From assembly GCA_007922305.1 (NCBI GenBank), contig ML677343.1, forward strand, positions 32,629,017 to 32,693,016: DNA of 64,000 nucleotides. Direction: 5' to 3'. Shown one piece after another: positions 33,577-45,860 of the stretch. Source of the stretch: Dermatemys mawii (taxonomy: Eukaryota; Chordata; Testudines; Dermatemydidae). The notes below the pieces were generated by a model. That model saw only the letters and a program-made list of their open reading frames with translations. It ran no database searches and was not told where the DNA came from. Position 1 is the stretch's first letter. The number at the start of each line of letters is the position of its first letter. Made by a program: the position numbers and the translations under genes.

Positions 33577-34884
33577 AGAGCCCATCAGGTCAAGCCTCAG
33601 GGAGCTCGTCCCTGGCATTAAGGGTCCCAAACAACCCCAATCCCAGCTTCCTCCTCGGTGCTGTCTGCCCGGGCAGAAGATCAGTGTTTCCTCCGAGGTG
33701 TTGGCCTGAAAACAAACATGAGAGTCACTCATCCCAGCTCCACACATACACACACACACACACACTTCCGCTCTATTTCCTGCTGGAACGTGTTACCTTG
33801 CATTGTGGATGGACTCAGACAGCAGTGAGGAGGCAGCTCCTGGATCTCTGGGCTGTTTTACTGCTCCGGTCTCCTGCCACATAGTAGGGAACAAGAGGCT
33901 GCGGGATGCCAGGCTTTGATGGGGATGCTGGTGTGGGGGGACGGCGCTGGTCGTCTCTCTGGGGCTGTTGGCACGTGGCTTTGGGAGCCAGTGAGTGAGG
34001 AAGGGGAGCCCTTGTTCTGAGGTCTTGGGGGAGAGGGTCCTTGGAAAAAATCCACGCGTAACTAGATGGAATAACTTAGAGTGAGGTGGTCCTACAGCAT
34101 CTGTGAGGAAGCACAATCAGTGAACATCAGAGAACACCTGGGGTTGTGCACAAAGTGAAACAGACCAGGGCTCTTGGGGAGCATCATCAGCTGTGCGATT
34201 CCTGAGTTCAGTGCCCTGACTTTCTGCACGCACCGGGACATCCATTAGCGCCCTCCCTTCAACTGGAGCCTGTTGCACACTGGTCTTGCACTATGACTAG
34301 TGAAATGAGGAATCACAAGCTGGCACAGAAGGGTTCAGATGCCCCAGTGATGGGCACAGTATAAACGCCTCAGTGGACACACGAGATCCTTGTTGATTGA
34401 TACAGGGAACTCAGACATTCTGGTCTCGTAACAATTTGACACCCGCTTTGCACAGGTGGCCAAGACCCCAGCTAGTGTGAGGCAATGGAAAAGCAGACCC
34501 AGACCATTAGAATAGAATAATAATAATAAATTGTACGTGCTTGGGAAGTGATTTTCAGCCAGGGATCTCAAAGCACATTGCATCAGGGGAAACAGGTGTC
34601 GAGTGGGGGTGTGGCCATGGCCCCTTTGTCCCTCTGCCAAGATGAGTGCCCGCTGGCATGATGTCTGTGTTGTGACATCCTTGTCCATTTCTACTTTCCA
34701 GCCTCGGCTTGGTAATGCCTCATAAGCAGCTACACTCATGTCCTCTTTAGTGTGCGGAACTAACTCAGGTCATGTGATCAGTGGGAATTGGTTGGGATCA
34801 TGTGATCCCGGGTCATTCAAGTCACCTGAAGAAGGCTTTTACCATCTCAATCTCTTTGACCAGTTGCATGAATGTGAACTGGCC
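33577..34884. other. Intergenic with CA repeat and SINE fragment
   Basis: An (AC)n tract lies at 33,743-33,766. At about 34,530-34,590 the text 'tcagccagggatctcaaagc' on the plus strand resembles an inverted SINE tail. No gene is supported. Confidence 0.55.
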
Positions 34885-35745
34885 CGTTAGTAGTGTGCCA
34901 AAAAAATTTGCAGATCACACAAAGCTAGGAGGTATTGCCAGTCGATAGGAGGATCGGAATATCATACGAGAAGATTTGGATGATCTTTAAAACTGGTTTA
35001 ATAGAAATGGGATGAAACTTAATAGTGCAAAGTGCAAGGTCATGCACTTCGGGACTAACAATGAGAATTTTTGCTATCAGCTGGGGATGTATCAGTTGGA
35101 ACCAGCAGGGGAGAAGGAAGATCTCCTCTCTATTGGTCAATTACAAGGTAATTATGAGCTGTCAATGTGATGTGGCTGCGAAAAAGGGTAACACAGTCCT
35201 GGCGTGCATGGTATTTCCAGTAGACAGGGAAGTGGTGTTACCGTTGTACAAGGTGCTGGTGAGACCTCATCTGGAATAGAGTGTGGAATTCTGGTCTCCC
35301 ATGTTTAAAGAGAGAGGAATTCAAACTGAAACAGGTGCAGAGAAGAGCTGCTAGGATGATCAGAGGGCTGGAGAACCTCCCTGACGAGAGTGACTTAAAG
35401 AGGTTGGCTTGTTTAGCCTAACAAAGAGTGAGGTGATATGATTTACTCTCTATAAATACATCAGAGAGATGCACACTAGGGAGGGGGAGGAGTTATTTCA
35501 GTTAAATGCCAGTGTGGACAGAAGAACAAATGGATTTAAACTGGCCACCAAGTTTAAACTTGAAATGGGGTGAAGGTTTCTAACCATCAGAGGAGTGAAG
35601 TTCTGGAACAGCCTCCCAAGGGGCAGTGGGGGCAAAAAAACTAACTGGGGTCAAGACTGAGCTTGGTAAATGTGTGGAGGGAATGGTATGATGAGACTGC
35701 CTAGGGTGGCATGCAGGCAATCTGTGACTGCTAGCAGCAAATATC
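34885..35745 (+). mobile_element. CR1 LINE fragment
   Basis: Plus-strand CR1 ORF2 to 3' end: 'gtattgccagtcgataggag', 'aagtgcaaggtcatgcactt', 'tgctggtgagacctcatctg', 'cacactagggagggggagga' and 'aggagtgaagttctggaaca' appear in family order. All frames are broken. Confidence 0.8.
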
Positions 35746-38700
35746 TCCATCGGCTAGAGATGGGACCCTAGATGAGATGGGATCTGAGTTACTATGGAGA
35801 ATTCTTTCCTGGGTGGCTGCCTGGTGGGTCTCGCCCTCATGCTCAGGGTCTAACTGATGACCCCATTTGGGGCCGGGAAGGAATGGATCATGATGGTGCC
35901 TTCTGGGCTTAAAGTCCGTGAGTCTCTCCCGCCCCAGCTCCAGGGGAACCAGCTGCCACTCCTTCGGGGCCATTGTCAGAGGAGACCAGTGTATTGAAGG
36001 GTAACAGGATGGTATCTGTCTGCCCTGAAACAGCTGGGGAGGTCACCCCTTAAGACGTACAGGTCCTTGTCTGGGGCGCTGTTGTGAACTCCCCCCAGCA
36101 TTCCCCTGCCTGTCCGTCTCCCAGCCGGTCTGTCCGGGTGTTTCTGCTGCAGAAGTCGTGGTAGTGTCTGGGCTCCCTTCTGGCGCTACAGGGCAGTCCC
36201 GAGCACAGCGCGCTCACGCCATCGGCAGTGAGGGGAAATGAGCCCAGCGAGCGGGGTCCCGTCTGGCAGTGGCTGCAAAGCCCCAGACAGGCTGTGTGAG
36301 TTGGGTGAGCGGGGGAGCTGTGGAGAATTCACGTATGGGCCCCGTGCCTTGGGTCTAGCACACCAGAGACCGGCACAGAGACAGGGCCTTGGGCATTCTC
36401 AGCCCTTTATTGTGAGCACCCACTCTGCCCCACCCTTCCTCCGACACTCACGGGCCCCCTCCTGGGGACGGAGAGCAAGCACGTGGGCCTCTCTGATCCC
36501 CACAGCTGCCCAGGCCTCCCCGGCTGGACTGGCCAGGGGAAGGCCAGGCCGAAAGCATGCTGGGTCCTCCTGGGGGCAGGCTGGAGCGAGCGAGCGGGTG
36601 GAGTGGCTCATGGGAACGGTGACATGTCAGAGGCTGGTGCGGGGATTTCTGACTGGCCACAGGGGCTCTCCCAGGTGTGTTGCCGTCCTGTCGCTGCCAG
36701 GGAGGGGGCTGCAATGCACACATGCAGAGGCCCAGGGAACGGCTCACGGTCACCTGGGTTTAGTCGGCTTGGTCTGCTGAGGTTTGGAGCCCTGCGGCTC
36801 TTGCCCAGCTGGGATGCATGGGGCACGGCACAGCGGTTGCTGTGGGGCTGTCTCCTGCTAGCCACCCAGCCACTGAGGCATTGTGCTGCCCAGCCGGCAA
36901 CTTCAGATCATCGCCCCCAGCCATGCTCCCAGAATCTGCTCCTTGAAACACCTCCCTGCCCACATCGCAAGAAGCGAAAATACCAGACATGCCCCCAGCC
37001 CTAGCCCATTGCTCTGGTCTATTCCAGGACCAGACTCCCCCATGCTGGCCCCCATGAACCCAGAGGGTCTGTATTCTAGAGCCGCCAGCCCTGCCCCCGC
37101 CCCCAGCCCAGGCCAAACCCTCTCAGTGTTGGCAATGTGGTTGTGTGAGCATGAGTGACAACAGGCCTTTCGCCGGTCTGCAGGAGAGCGGAGCTGAGCC
37201 TTTGTTAAAACATCAACGGTGCAGTAAATTTTTTAACTTACCAAATAGATCAATATCAAATTATCATGTCTCACATTCATAACTCTTAAGCAAGCAACAA
37301 TGGGGAGAGACAAGGTCAGTAGAGAATAAATAGCAGCGAAAGCTCTTAATGATCTATCATTCTCGACAAGCCCCAGCACCCAGCACTGGGCCCCTGACAA
37401 GATCATTAATAACCCTCTGCAGGAGCACTATCGATTGTTTTGATGGATGATCACAGGTAGCAAATACAGTAAAACACCTGGCTGTCACCCGCTCGCACAC
37501 CAGTGGTTGTGACGCCGGCTGGGGGGGTGCGGGGGCCTCTCTTGGGATTTCTCTTTGGGGGATTGACTCTTTACGAGCGCTTTGGGGCTGATCAAGGAAC
37601 CTTTGAGCTCAGCACTTTGGCCTGGGGCAAGGCTCGGACAGGGGCAGCTCCCACGGGGCTCTGCAGTGCTCCAGATGCTCCCTCCGATGCAGGTCGGAAA
37701 CGCCGGGGCCAGTGCCATGATCATGACAGAGATGCGACCCTAAGCGCACGGCTCTGGCTGTCAGGCACAGCCAGCGGGGGCAGGCTGGCAAGGCCAGGCG
37801 CCCCCCTCTCACACACCTAGGGTTTGCTGCAGCGTCTTCTCAGACTTCGCGTGTGTGCTGTCCGGAAGACAGCGAGACAGAGGCTGGCTCGGGTTCCCTG
37901 GAACCGACACTGACCTCAGCTGCTCTGCTGGGTTTTCCCAGCCTGCACACGCTCCCCTCCTTGGGTAGATCCTCACACCGCATGCCCCAGGCCAGTGCTG
38001 CAGTTCAGGGAGGGCGGGGGGGGGGGCGCTGCTTCTTTGGGGTGCTATCCTAGATCTGGGCAGGGTTGCTTAGGGCAGCAGATGTGTTGGGCCCCAGTGG
38101 AACCAGGCCTGTGGCACCACCTGGCACTCCCATGCCTGGCTAGAGCAGTGCACGTGCACCAGTGGGAGATGCATGGCCCCGGAGGACTCCCCACAGGGCT
38201 TGGGGGTGGGAGGGTCTGGAGCCCCATGTGCCATGTCATGATCCCTGGGGACACTGTGTGGGGAGGAGGATTCATTCAGGAAGGCCATTGCCTGACTGTG
38301 CAGAGGTTGGGGAGTAGAGCAGCGAAGGCGGCTGCAGACCGAGAGCTGGAGGAGAGACATGTGGGAGATGGGGAGGCCGTGGGTGGAGGGGCCCACTGAG
38401 TCCCTGAAGTCATGGGGCTGTGAGTCAGGCTGGGTGTTGCGGGAGAAGGAGGAGAGGGAACGAGGGGTGGCGTGTGCTGTGTCCAGTGTGCATTGGCTCA
38501 CCAAGCAGGGAGGGGCTGTCTGCACAGACCAGGGAGCTCCCAGTCATCCGCCTATCCCGAGCGAGCGGCACTTTGCACGGGTGCAAATAACAACTGGGCA
38601 GGGACAGTCCAACCCTTGGTCTTAGAGCCCGGTCACTCCCCAGCCCTAGAACAGCTTGGGGCTCTGCTGGCTACCAAGGATTGAAATCTCCCCCGAACAC

Positions 38701-39044
38701 CACAGCGGGAGCAGAATCCTCCCCACAGTCACTAAGGGCTGGGGACCGCCCAGTCCAGGCTTCGTGGCTGTGAATGGCCTTCACGTTTGCCAGCCTGTAC
38801 AGGGGCTCAGCACTGCACCAGACAGGGAGGGGTTAAAGGGCAGCTCAGGCTGACCCAGCACACATGCGAGTCAGGCCAGTCTTGGGGGAGGAGCCCAGCT
38901 CAGAGGGTCCAGCTCTGGGACTGGCTGTGCCCTCTCCCCCACCCATGGGGCACTGATCAGAAGAAGCAGCCTAAGGTCAGTGCTAAGTATTAGTCCCCTC
39001 TCAACCCACAGAGCTTGTCTGATTGCAGCCATCTCTGGGCGGGG
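35746..39044. other. GC-rich intergenic stretch
   Basis: ORFs up to 180 codons without domains. It contains the AT-rich island at 37,195-37,500 listed separately. No gene or repeat is otherwise supported. Confidence 0.55.
37195..37500. promoter_or_regulatory. Possible conserved non-coding element
   Basis: This is a sharply AT-rich island flanked by GC-rich sequence. It has factor-site-like words: AACAATGG (SOX-type), GATCATTAATAA (homeodomain type), TCACAGGTAG and CACCTGGC (E-box-like). It contains no ORF or known repeat. I infer a candidate enhancer between ACSF3 and CDH15. Conservation in other amniotes would decide. Confidence 0.35.
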
Positions 39045-39545
39045 TGTCACGGAGTCCCCTGGGCGATAGTCTGGATCTGCTCCCTATGAAGCCAGTCAGG
39101 ACTTTGGGGGGGAAGCTTCCTCTCCATAAACAGCCTGTCTTCAAGGCTAGGAGCTTCACAGCTTCCACCTTCCACCTTCCTGGGTCTGACCTCGGAGCAT
39201 TCAGCCTCTTCTGCCCCTCCATGCGCTTCCCCCAGCGAGCCCAGCCAGGCAGGGTCCTGGGGAGGCCTGTGGATCCTGCACCCCAACTCCACCGTCAAAC
39301 GTGACTCTCAGCCAGCCAGTAAAACAGAGGTTTATTAGTCAACAGGAACATGATGTAACACAGAGCTTGTGGATAGAGCCAACCGGACCCCTCAGCTGGA
39401 TCCATTTCAGGGGTCCAGGGAGGCCAAACCCTATTTGGGCCTCCCCGCCCTTCCTTAGCCATCTGCAGACTGAAACTCACTCCCCAGCTCCTCCCCTGCT
39501 TCCTTTGTTACCTTCCCAGGCAGGAGGTCAGGTGACCTCTTCCCC
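39045..39545 (-). mobile_element. Solo LTR, minus orientation, truncated (family A)
   Basis: The left edge, TGTCACGGAGTCCCCTGG, is the U5 end read on the plus strand, so the element runs on the minus strand. Its R and U5 portions match the LTR at 32,897-33,576 over about 250 bp (for example aggaagcttcc, tctgacctcggagcattcag in inverted order). The polyadenylation signal lies near 39,333 as TTTATTAG. The 5' edge does not show the expected CTCCGTCACA and the match ends near 39,545. Confidence 0.7.
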
Positions 39546-42123
39546 CCACCTGGAGTCGAGTTACAGCTTCAGGTATGTCAAGAATCAGAGGGGAGTATGG
39601 ACACCTTCACAGATAGTCAGAGGAGCCATTGAGAGCATTTCTATTCCCTCACACGGGGGTGCAGCCAAGTAGCACGGGGGAAGGAAACCGTGGCAGGTCA
39701 GTGTCTGCACCTCCGAAGGGTGACGGGCTGAGATGCCCCTGACGGGATTCAAAGCCGTGTTTCGAGGGAGGCCTGGGGGATGGTCACAGAGCCATCCCCT
39801 CGGGATCTGAGCGCGGCAGGAACCACCCTGGAAAGAGCCACCAGACTCATTCCCTCGCTCTGCTGCCAGGGCCTGGCCCCCGGGTCCGGCCATTCGTCAC
39901 TGGGCGGAGGCAGAGGCAGCTCCCGCTCCGCGCGGGTAAAACCAGGCAGCTGTCTCCCGTCTCTGCGCCCAGGCGCTGCGCTGGGACCCGCTCCCACGCC
40001 TCCGAGCTGACATTCTCTTTTATGGCCTTATAAAATTCCAGGCTCTAGCGGCTTTATTGCAGCTTCTCTGGCATTCAGCACCTGGCTCCTCTCAGGGATG
40101 GCGTGCCGCTCGCCCCAGTTCGCCCCTTCGCTGGGTGAGGGAGGCACCTCCTCTCCCTGGATATTTGAGGGGGGGAGGTGAAATCCCTCCCGCACTTCTG
40201 CGGATTTTGTGGGGAGGATTTTACCTCATTTCGTTAAAGGGGGAGAGGGGGCGGATGTTACACCAGCTTCTCTGGCAGAAAAATGGAGCCTTCTAAGCCG
40301 TGGAGTGCGGAATCCTTCTCACCCCAGTGTGGGGCTACTGTCCCCCACCCCCAGCCCTGCTGTCATAGATGCGCCCCAGTCGTGCACCCACACTCAGAGC
40401 TGGCAAGGGCCTGCCCTATTCGGCGTGAGCTCTTTAGTGCAATAAAATAGTGTTGCCGCCCTGAGCCGGGGCCTGCCCGAGTGGCTGGGGATGTACCGGA
40501 GTGGCTAGCCCGGCTCCACTGCCAACGTGTGCCAGACAGTCCTGACACTGCCTACAAGGGAGCTGCAGAGCACCCAGCCCTGGGGGCTGGCCAGACGCAG
40601 TGTCTCAGCACCGGGGGCCTTGGGGACTGCCCCAGAGGGGCACTGTGCCGACCTGGGCCATGGATCAGTCAGTGACCGCCCTGCTGTCATGTGACATGGG
40701 CGTAGACACTATCTGTGCAAAGCACACAGGAAACCCAGGCCTCACTGAGACCAAGGGGAGTTTGGCTCTTGAGTTTAGTGGGGCTGAGCTCTCGGGGGGG
40801 GGGGGGGCTGGCACTAGGCCCTCCACGCAAAGGGCCAGCACCCCACTCCTGTCTCTGACCCGGTTGATCTGCCCAGGACTGGGGTCTTGCCCAGCTGGGC
40901 TGCTCTGGCTTCTGTCTCTGTCAGCGCAGCCCGCAAGGCCTGTCCTCGCCTGAGACCACAGCTCGCTCCTCAGGCTGGGGGAGACCAGAGCCCCTTGGCT
41001 CCAGAATAGGTGCCAAGCCCCGTAGCCAGTGCCAGGGGAAGGGGGCGAGACCCCTCCCGTGAGGAAGGAAGGGCGAGCGAGCGACTGAGGCTCTAGCTTG
41101 GGACCCAGGAGCCTGAGTGCCAATTCCTCGCTCTGCCAACAGGCTCCCTTGTGCCTGGGCAAGTCCTTTAGTGTCCGTCCGTCCGAGCCCTGCCCTGCCC
41201 CACTGGGTGCAGGAGGCTGCTGCTGTCTCTTGTCAGGTTAACGCTGGTGCCGGGGCTGGGGCAAGTGGGTGGCCTGCTCGGTGTGTGTGTGAGAGAGAGG
41301 TGCCGAGATGGGGGCACATCCAGAGACACCAGGGGTGGCCCGGACACACAAGCTGGTGCCCAGGCCAGAGAAAACGTTCTTTGTTCAGCGGAGCCTCGCG
41401 TGTGCCATGACGCGTGTCCTGTCACGTTGTCACCGATGACCTGATTTGATTTCTGTCTCCCGTAGATCTAACCCCACCGCAAACCAGCCCAGCCCACCCC
41501 GTTTTGCCCGAGTCCCACGATGCCAGTGGCAGGGAACATCTGCTCGGCTGCCCCTCCTGCCACAGCGCATTAGGGTCACATAGGAGCCAGCTAATCCAGG
41601 GGCCTGCTTTGGAGGGGCCTGTGGGTAGGGGGGCTGTGTTGGCTGCAGGCGGGCAGTGGGGCAGTGCAGTGAAGTGGAAACACTTCCATCCCCTGCCAGG
41701 AAAATCGGTGGCTGCCTTGACATTCATCAAGGGCATCAGAGCGAGGGAGAGACAGATAGATGCAGACAGGCAGGCGGGCGGGCCTCACCCTCTCCAGGAG
41801 GACGAGCCCCACAGCGCCAGAGCAAGGCGCCAATGCTGGGTAAGGATAGTGCTGTGGGCACAATTTTCCTCTATCAAGCCTGGCCGTGACCAGCCCTGCC
41901 CCATGCCGTGATGGAGCGTCTGGGCTCCCTGGCACGCTCAAACACCGCCACCATCACCCTGCTTTTCTGGGATCACCCCCTGCCTTAGACCCCAGCGCCC
42001 TGGACCTGGTACCACCCGGCCCGGGTAGCAGGACACGGGCCCAACGTGTCAGCAGTGTCTGTGCAACCAGCAAAGGGCGCTGCACAGCCAGGGAAAAGCA
42101 ACAGGACAGACATTGGCCTGGTG
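39546..42123. other. GC-rich intergenic stretch
   Basis: ORFs on both strands without domains. A G-run occurs at 40,794-40,807. At 42,067 the word CCAGCAAAGGGCGC is one mismatch from the CTCF consensus. No gene is supported. Confidence 0.55.
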
Positions 42124-42169
42124 TCCCTTATTAACCCTGCAGGTGCTGGCCTGCAGGGTTAATAAGGGA
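42124..42169. repeat. Perfect 20-bp inverted repeat (hairpin)
   Basis: The arm TCCCTTATTAACCCTGCAGG (42,124-42,143) is matched exactly by its reverse complement at 42,150-42,169 around a 6-base loop (TGCTGG). It is GC-flanked. Perfect pairing with AT in the middle makes it a stable hairpin. I do not know whether it is transcribed. Confidence 0.92.
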
Positions 42170-42740
42170 GGGTCTGGCCACATCACTGATTGTTCACAGT
42201 GCTCCATAGCGGGGCTGTGCAGGCAGAGCAGCGTCCCTGGCCCGGAGAGCGGCCAGCAAAGGAAAGAGACCCAGTGCCGAGAGCTGGGAACGGACCCCAC
42301 GAGCAGGCAGGGACGTGCACGTGCCTTTGAGAGGAGAGCGGGGGTCTCGAAGTTCTAAGAAGGGGCTCAGAGAAGGGGCGGGGGCCTGGCAGCGTCCGCC
42401 TGGGAGAGGGAACATGCAAGGCCCAGGCAGGATGAGGGGTGGGGTGAGTCCGCCTGGCTGCCCATCGCGCCTGGGACAGGTTTGCTTGTTCACCTCATTC
42501 CCCACCTCACTCCCACCTCATTCTCTGCGCCCTGTGTAGGGGCAGGGACACAGCCCCCCACTTCACAGTGTTAGTACCCAGGACGGGACCCACGAGGGAG
42601 CCAGGAACCTGCCTCCAGGGCTGCTACCTAAGGGACCCAGCCACGTCCCTCGCCTCTCACTCGCTTTCCGGCTTCCCCAGGGGACGGGTCCTGCCTCCCC
42701 AAGCCAGAGCACACAACAGAGAGGATTCCCTGCCTAGCCC

Positions 42741-42864
42741 TAGGGTGACCAGATGTCCCAGTTTTATAGAGACAGTCCCTATTTTTGGGTCTTTTTCTTA
42801 TATAGGCTCCTATTATCCCCCACCCACTGTCCCGATTTTTTACACTTGCTGTCTGGTCACCCTA
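42741..42864 (+). mobile_element. 124-bp hAT-like MITE, copy 2
   Basis: It begins TAGGGTGACCAGA and ends TCTGGTCACCCTA, a perfect 13-bp inverted repeat. The flanks are identical: CCTAGCCC at 42,733-42,740 and at 42,865-42,872. A perfect 8-bp target duplication of this kind is the signature of hAT-superfamily transposition. The element is the best preserved copy of its family here and has no coding capacity. Confidence 0.9.
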
Positions 42865-43914
42865 CCTAGCCCAGCACCATGCCCTGCTCGGACCGTCCAC
42901 CCTGCTCTGTCCGGGCACCACACGCCAGAGCCACGGGGGGCGGGGGGAGCGACGGGGGGCCAGCGCCTCGTCCACACAGGGAACTCCAGCCGCAGAGCTC
43001 CCAGCCAAGAGCTATCCCCAAACTCGTCCGTGCACAGCCAGAGAGCGCCGCCTTCATGCAGGCCCTGAGCTATCACCCACACACAGCAGGGTGGAGTTTG
43101 ATTGCAGCAGTAATTTCCACTCTGTCCCCCTCTCCAGCCCCCCAGAACCCTCCTTGCATTCAGAGGCTGGGTGAGTTTCACTCTTTCCCAGGGGAAAGGC
43201 GTTTGCACCTTTCAGCGCCAGATACACCCAGGGCAATTGCTTCCTAGGGTCCCACTCAGGCAGCTCTCTGTGTGTGGCTGAACCAGCAAGTAGTACAAGG
43301 CTCCAGTTCCACAAGCCATCAGCCCAGCTTGTCTTTCCCTGGCCTGTAGTCCTGCGAACGTGCTACTTCTGTAATATCAGGGACATGGGATGTTGGCTTC
43401 CCAGGCCAAAATCAGGCCGATCCCTGCTACTAAAGCTTGCGCCTGTCTCCGCCCTGGGGGATTCTTCTCATTCATTTACCCTTCTAAAGCAGCGTTTGTC
43501 TGAGGATCTCAAAGTGAATGGAGACCTCCCTACCTGGGTGCGGGGGGAGAAGTACTGAGAGGATTCACGCAGCCTAGGAAAGCGAGACAGTCAGGCCAGC
43601 GTGTAACGGGGAGAACCCAGGAGCTGCAGGAGGAGAGGCAGTTTGAGCCCCTGGCCCAGCGGAAGCTGGGCTGCTCTCTTGGCTAAGGCGTGAAACCCAG
43701 ACGTGGGGTTTAGGGGTAGTAAAAATCCCAGGACTTTCCCCCCCATGCGGGGGGGGGGGGTTAACGCTGCATTCCAGCTGGGATAATTACATCCTTCCCC
43801 TCCCGCAGCATTTCAGCTGGAGACAGCAGTCTTCCTTATGTCCTGCAAGACTAGAACCTGGGACAATGTAGGTTCCAGGCCACCAAAGCTTCCACGGCAC
43901 TATTCAAAGGTCAG

Positions 43915-44345
43915 ACTAGGTGCCTGCTCAGAGACCCTGTGGGGCTAGACACTGCAAGAAATGGTACTCCCAGGGGGTCTGAGTGACTGCGTCCCACAGC
44001 CTATTGATTGGCCCTAGGCACTGCAGGAAGTACCACCCAGTGGGGCCAGAGTGGCAGCCCCTGCAGTTCATTGATTGGCTCACGCTGGTATATAAGCCAG
44101 GGAGCTGGCTGAGCACTGATGCAGACTGGCTTCTGGTTCTTGTCTTGCCTTGCTGTGGACCCCAGATTCCAGCAGCTTCTCTTCCTGATTTGTTCCCAAC
44201 TCGGCTACTTGCCTCCTGTCTGTAACCTGGGACCTGCCCCGACTCACTGGTACCCTCACCCAGCTTGACCAGACCCTGCTACTTGTCTCCAGAGAGCAAG
44301 TTGGTAACTGACAGGTGGGTGCAGGACACTTCCGATTCTCTCCCA
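43915..44345 (+). mobile_element. Candidate LTR or promoter-bearing repeat
   Basis: It contains a strong RNA polymerase II promoter layout: ATTGG at 44,007 and 44,074 (inverted CCAAT boxes), TATATAA at 44,089-44,095, and possible transcription start about 30 bp downstream. I recall similar turtle repeats that behave as Gypsy-type LTRs. Ends and target duplication were not resolved, so the class is uncertain. Confidence 0.45.
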
Positions 44346-44484
44346 TGTTGTAGTTGCTGTGTGTTCTTCAACAGCTGCCACTTTTCACCCCAGAGGTGGC
44401 TGCTATGCAGTGGTGGATAAATAACATTTTGGTACATCCCTAGTGCCTTTTGCCAAACATGCCTCACATCCCCCTGGTGTAATG

Positions 44485-44645
44485 AGTATGGTTTCCATTA
44501 CACAGATGGGCAAGCTGAGGCAAAGAGATTCAGTGGTTTACCTAAGCATTTAAAGCATTGCAAGTTGGTGGCGGAGCCAGGAAGGGGAGCCAGGAGTCCT
44601 GACTCCCAGGCTCCCTTGCTCTAGCTATTACACCATGCTCTTGCT
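44485..44645 (-). repeat. CORE-SINE/MIR-like element, inverted
   Basis: Plus-strand text 'acacagatgggcaagctgag', 'gtggcggagccaggaagggg' and 'ccaggagtcctgactcccag' is the reverse complement of a tRNA-derived SINE. No RNA gene function is implied. Confidence 0.7.
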
Positions 44646-44731
44646 TGATTCCTGTGCTTAGTTTGCCTAACGTGAAGTATGTTAATTATACTCAGGGTAG
44701 TCTTGCATTTATCTAATACGTTCCATTGACA

Positions 44732-44814
44732 GAAGTGACAAAGAGTCCTGTGGCACCTTAAAGACTAACTGAAATTTTTTCAGAGCATGAGCTTTCGTGG
44801 GCTAATACCCACTT
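44732..44814. mobile_element. Fold-back retroposon family, copy 2 with 13-bp target duplication
   Basis: This 83-bp copy carries the same arm as copy 1 at 1,581-1,793 (gaagtgacaaagagtcctgt, then ggcaccttaaagactaact). It has only one arm, not the fold-back. It is bracketed by the perfect direct repeat CGTTCCATTGACA at 44,719-44,731 and 44,815-44,827. The length of the duplication supports insertion by a LINE-type mechanism. Confidence 0.8.
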
Positions 44815-45654
44815 CGTTCCATTGACAAGCGTCGCACAGCGTTACTAATGGAGCGTACAAACTGGGTCTAATTCTCTCTGCCTTCGCCCATACACACCTG
44901 AGCGAAGTGCGGGGTGGGCAAATCCCTCCCTTGGAACAGGCCTCACTGATACCACAAGGATGTGAACTGGGCCCATTGCACATAGGAATCACCAATGCTG
45001 CAGAGCGCAGAGCAGACCCCTTTGGGGACCGGGGCGGGCTTAGCTGCTTGCAGCGCCGTGCTCCTCCCCAGAGCTGTGTCCTGTGCAGACATGCTGAACT
45101 CTCCAACACCCGAGGGCAACGGAGCAGGGGCGGCAGCGAGGGCATCAGCGGGACCCTCTAGGTTAGTCAGGGACCAGCCCGGCCAAACCCAGCTCTGACA
45201 GCTTATATAGCAACCCACCGGGGCCAGATCCAGCCTGGCGCTGAGGGCTGGCAGCTCCCAGAGGCTTCAACAGGGGTTATGGGGTCAGCTCCTCCGGGGT
45301 CCACCTACAATCCAACAGCAGAGCACCGACGCAAGAGCGTTTTCTCTGTACTCACCCGGTGAGTGGGGGGTGAGCACATGGCAAGAGCGAGACACGTTGC
45401 TGGCCCCCCACTCCCAGTGCAGCGGGCAATGCCCGGGAACCTCGCTGGGGGCTGAGCTGCACGAGCAGGGCTCAGTCCCAGGCCAGGCCTGGTTTGCCAG
45501 GGCAATGCTGCCACCTGCTGCCTGCTCGCAAGCACAGCCCCCTGGCAGGTCGGCTGTGGGTTGCTCTGGTTAATTGTGGTGCAGGTTGGTGCTGTGGAGT
45601 ATTGTGGGGGTTAAGGGCCCCCGGCTAGCAGGTGGGAAAGCGGGGCACAGTCAG

Positions 45655-45860
45655 CACACCCCTTTGCACTTGCATAGTGCCTTCCGCTCACTGAGCACTC
45701 GGCACCCAGGAATGAATTAACCTCGTACTGCCCAGGCAGGAGGTCGCCCCTTGAGCAGGGAGAGAGCTGAGGAACTTGCCTCAGGTGAGTAGGTGATGGG
45801 GCTGAGATTCAAGCCAGATCTCCGGGTCATTGCTGTGCCTGGGATCTGGGTGTTGTTCTG
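45655..45860 (-). repeat. MIR-like SINE fragment, inverted
   Basis: Plus-strand words 'tgaggaacttgcctcaggtg' and 'gatggggctgagattcaagc' are reverse-complement matches in kind to MIR/CORE-SINE bodies. Strongly diverged. Confidence 0.45.
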
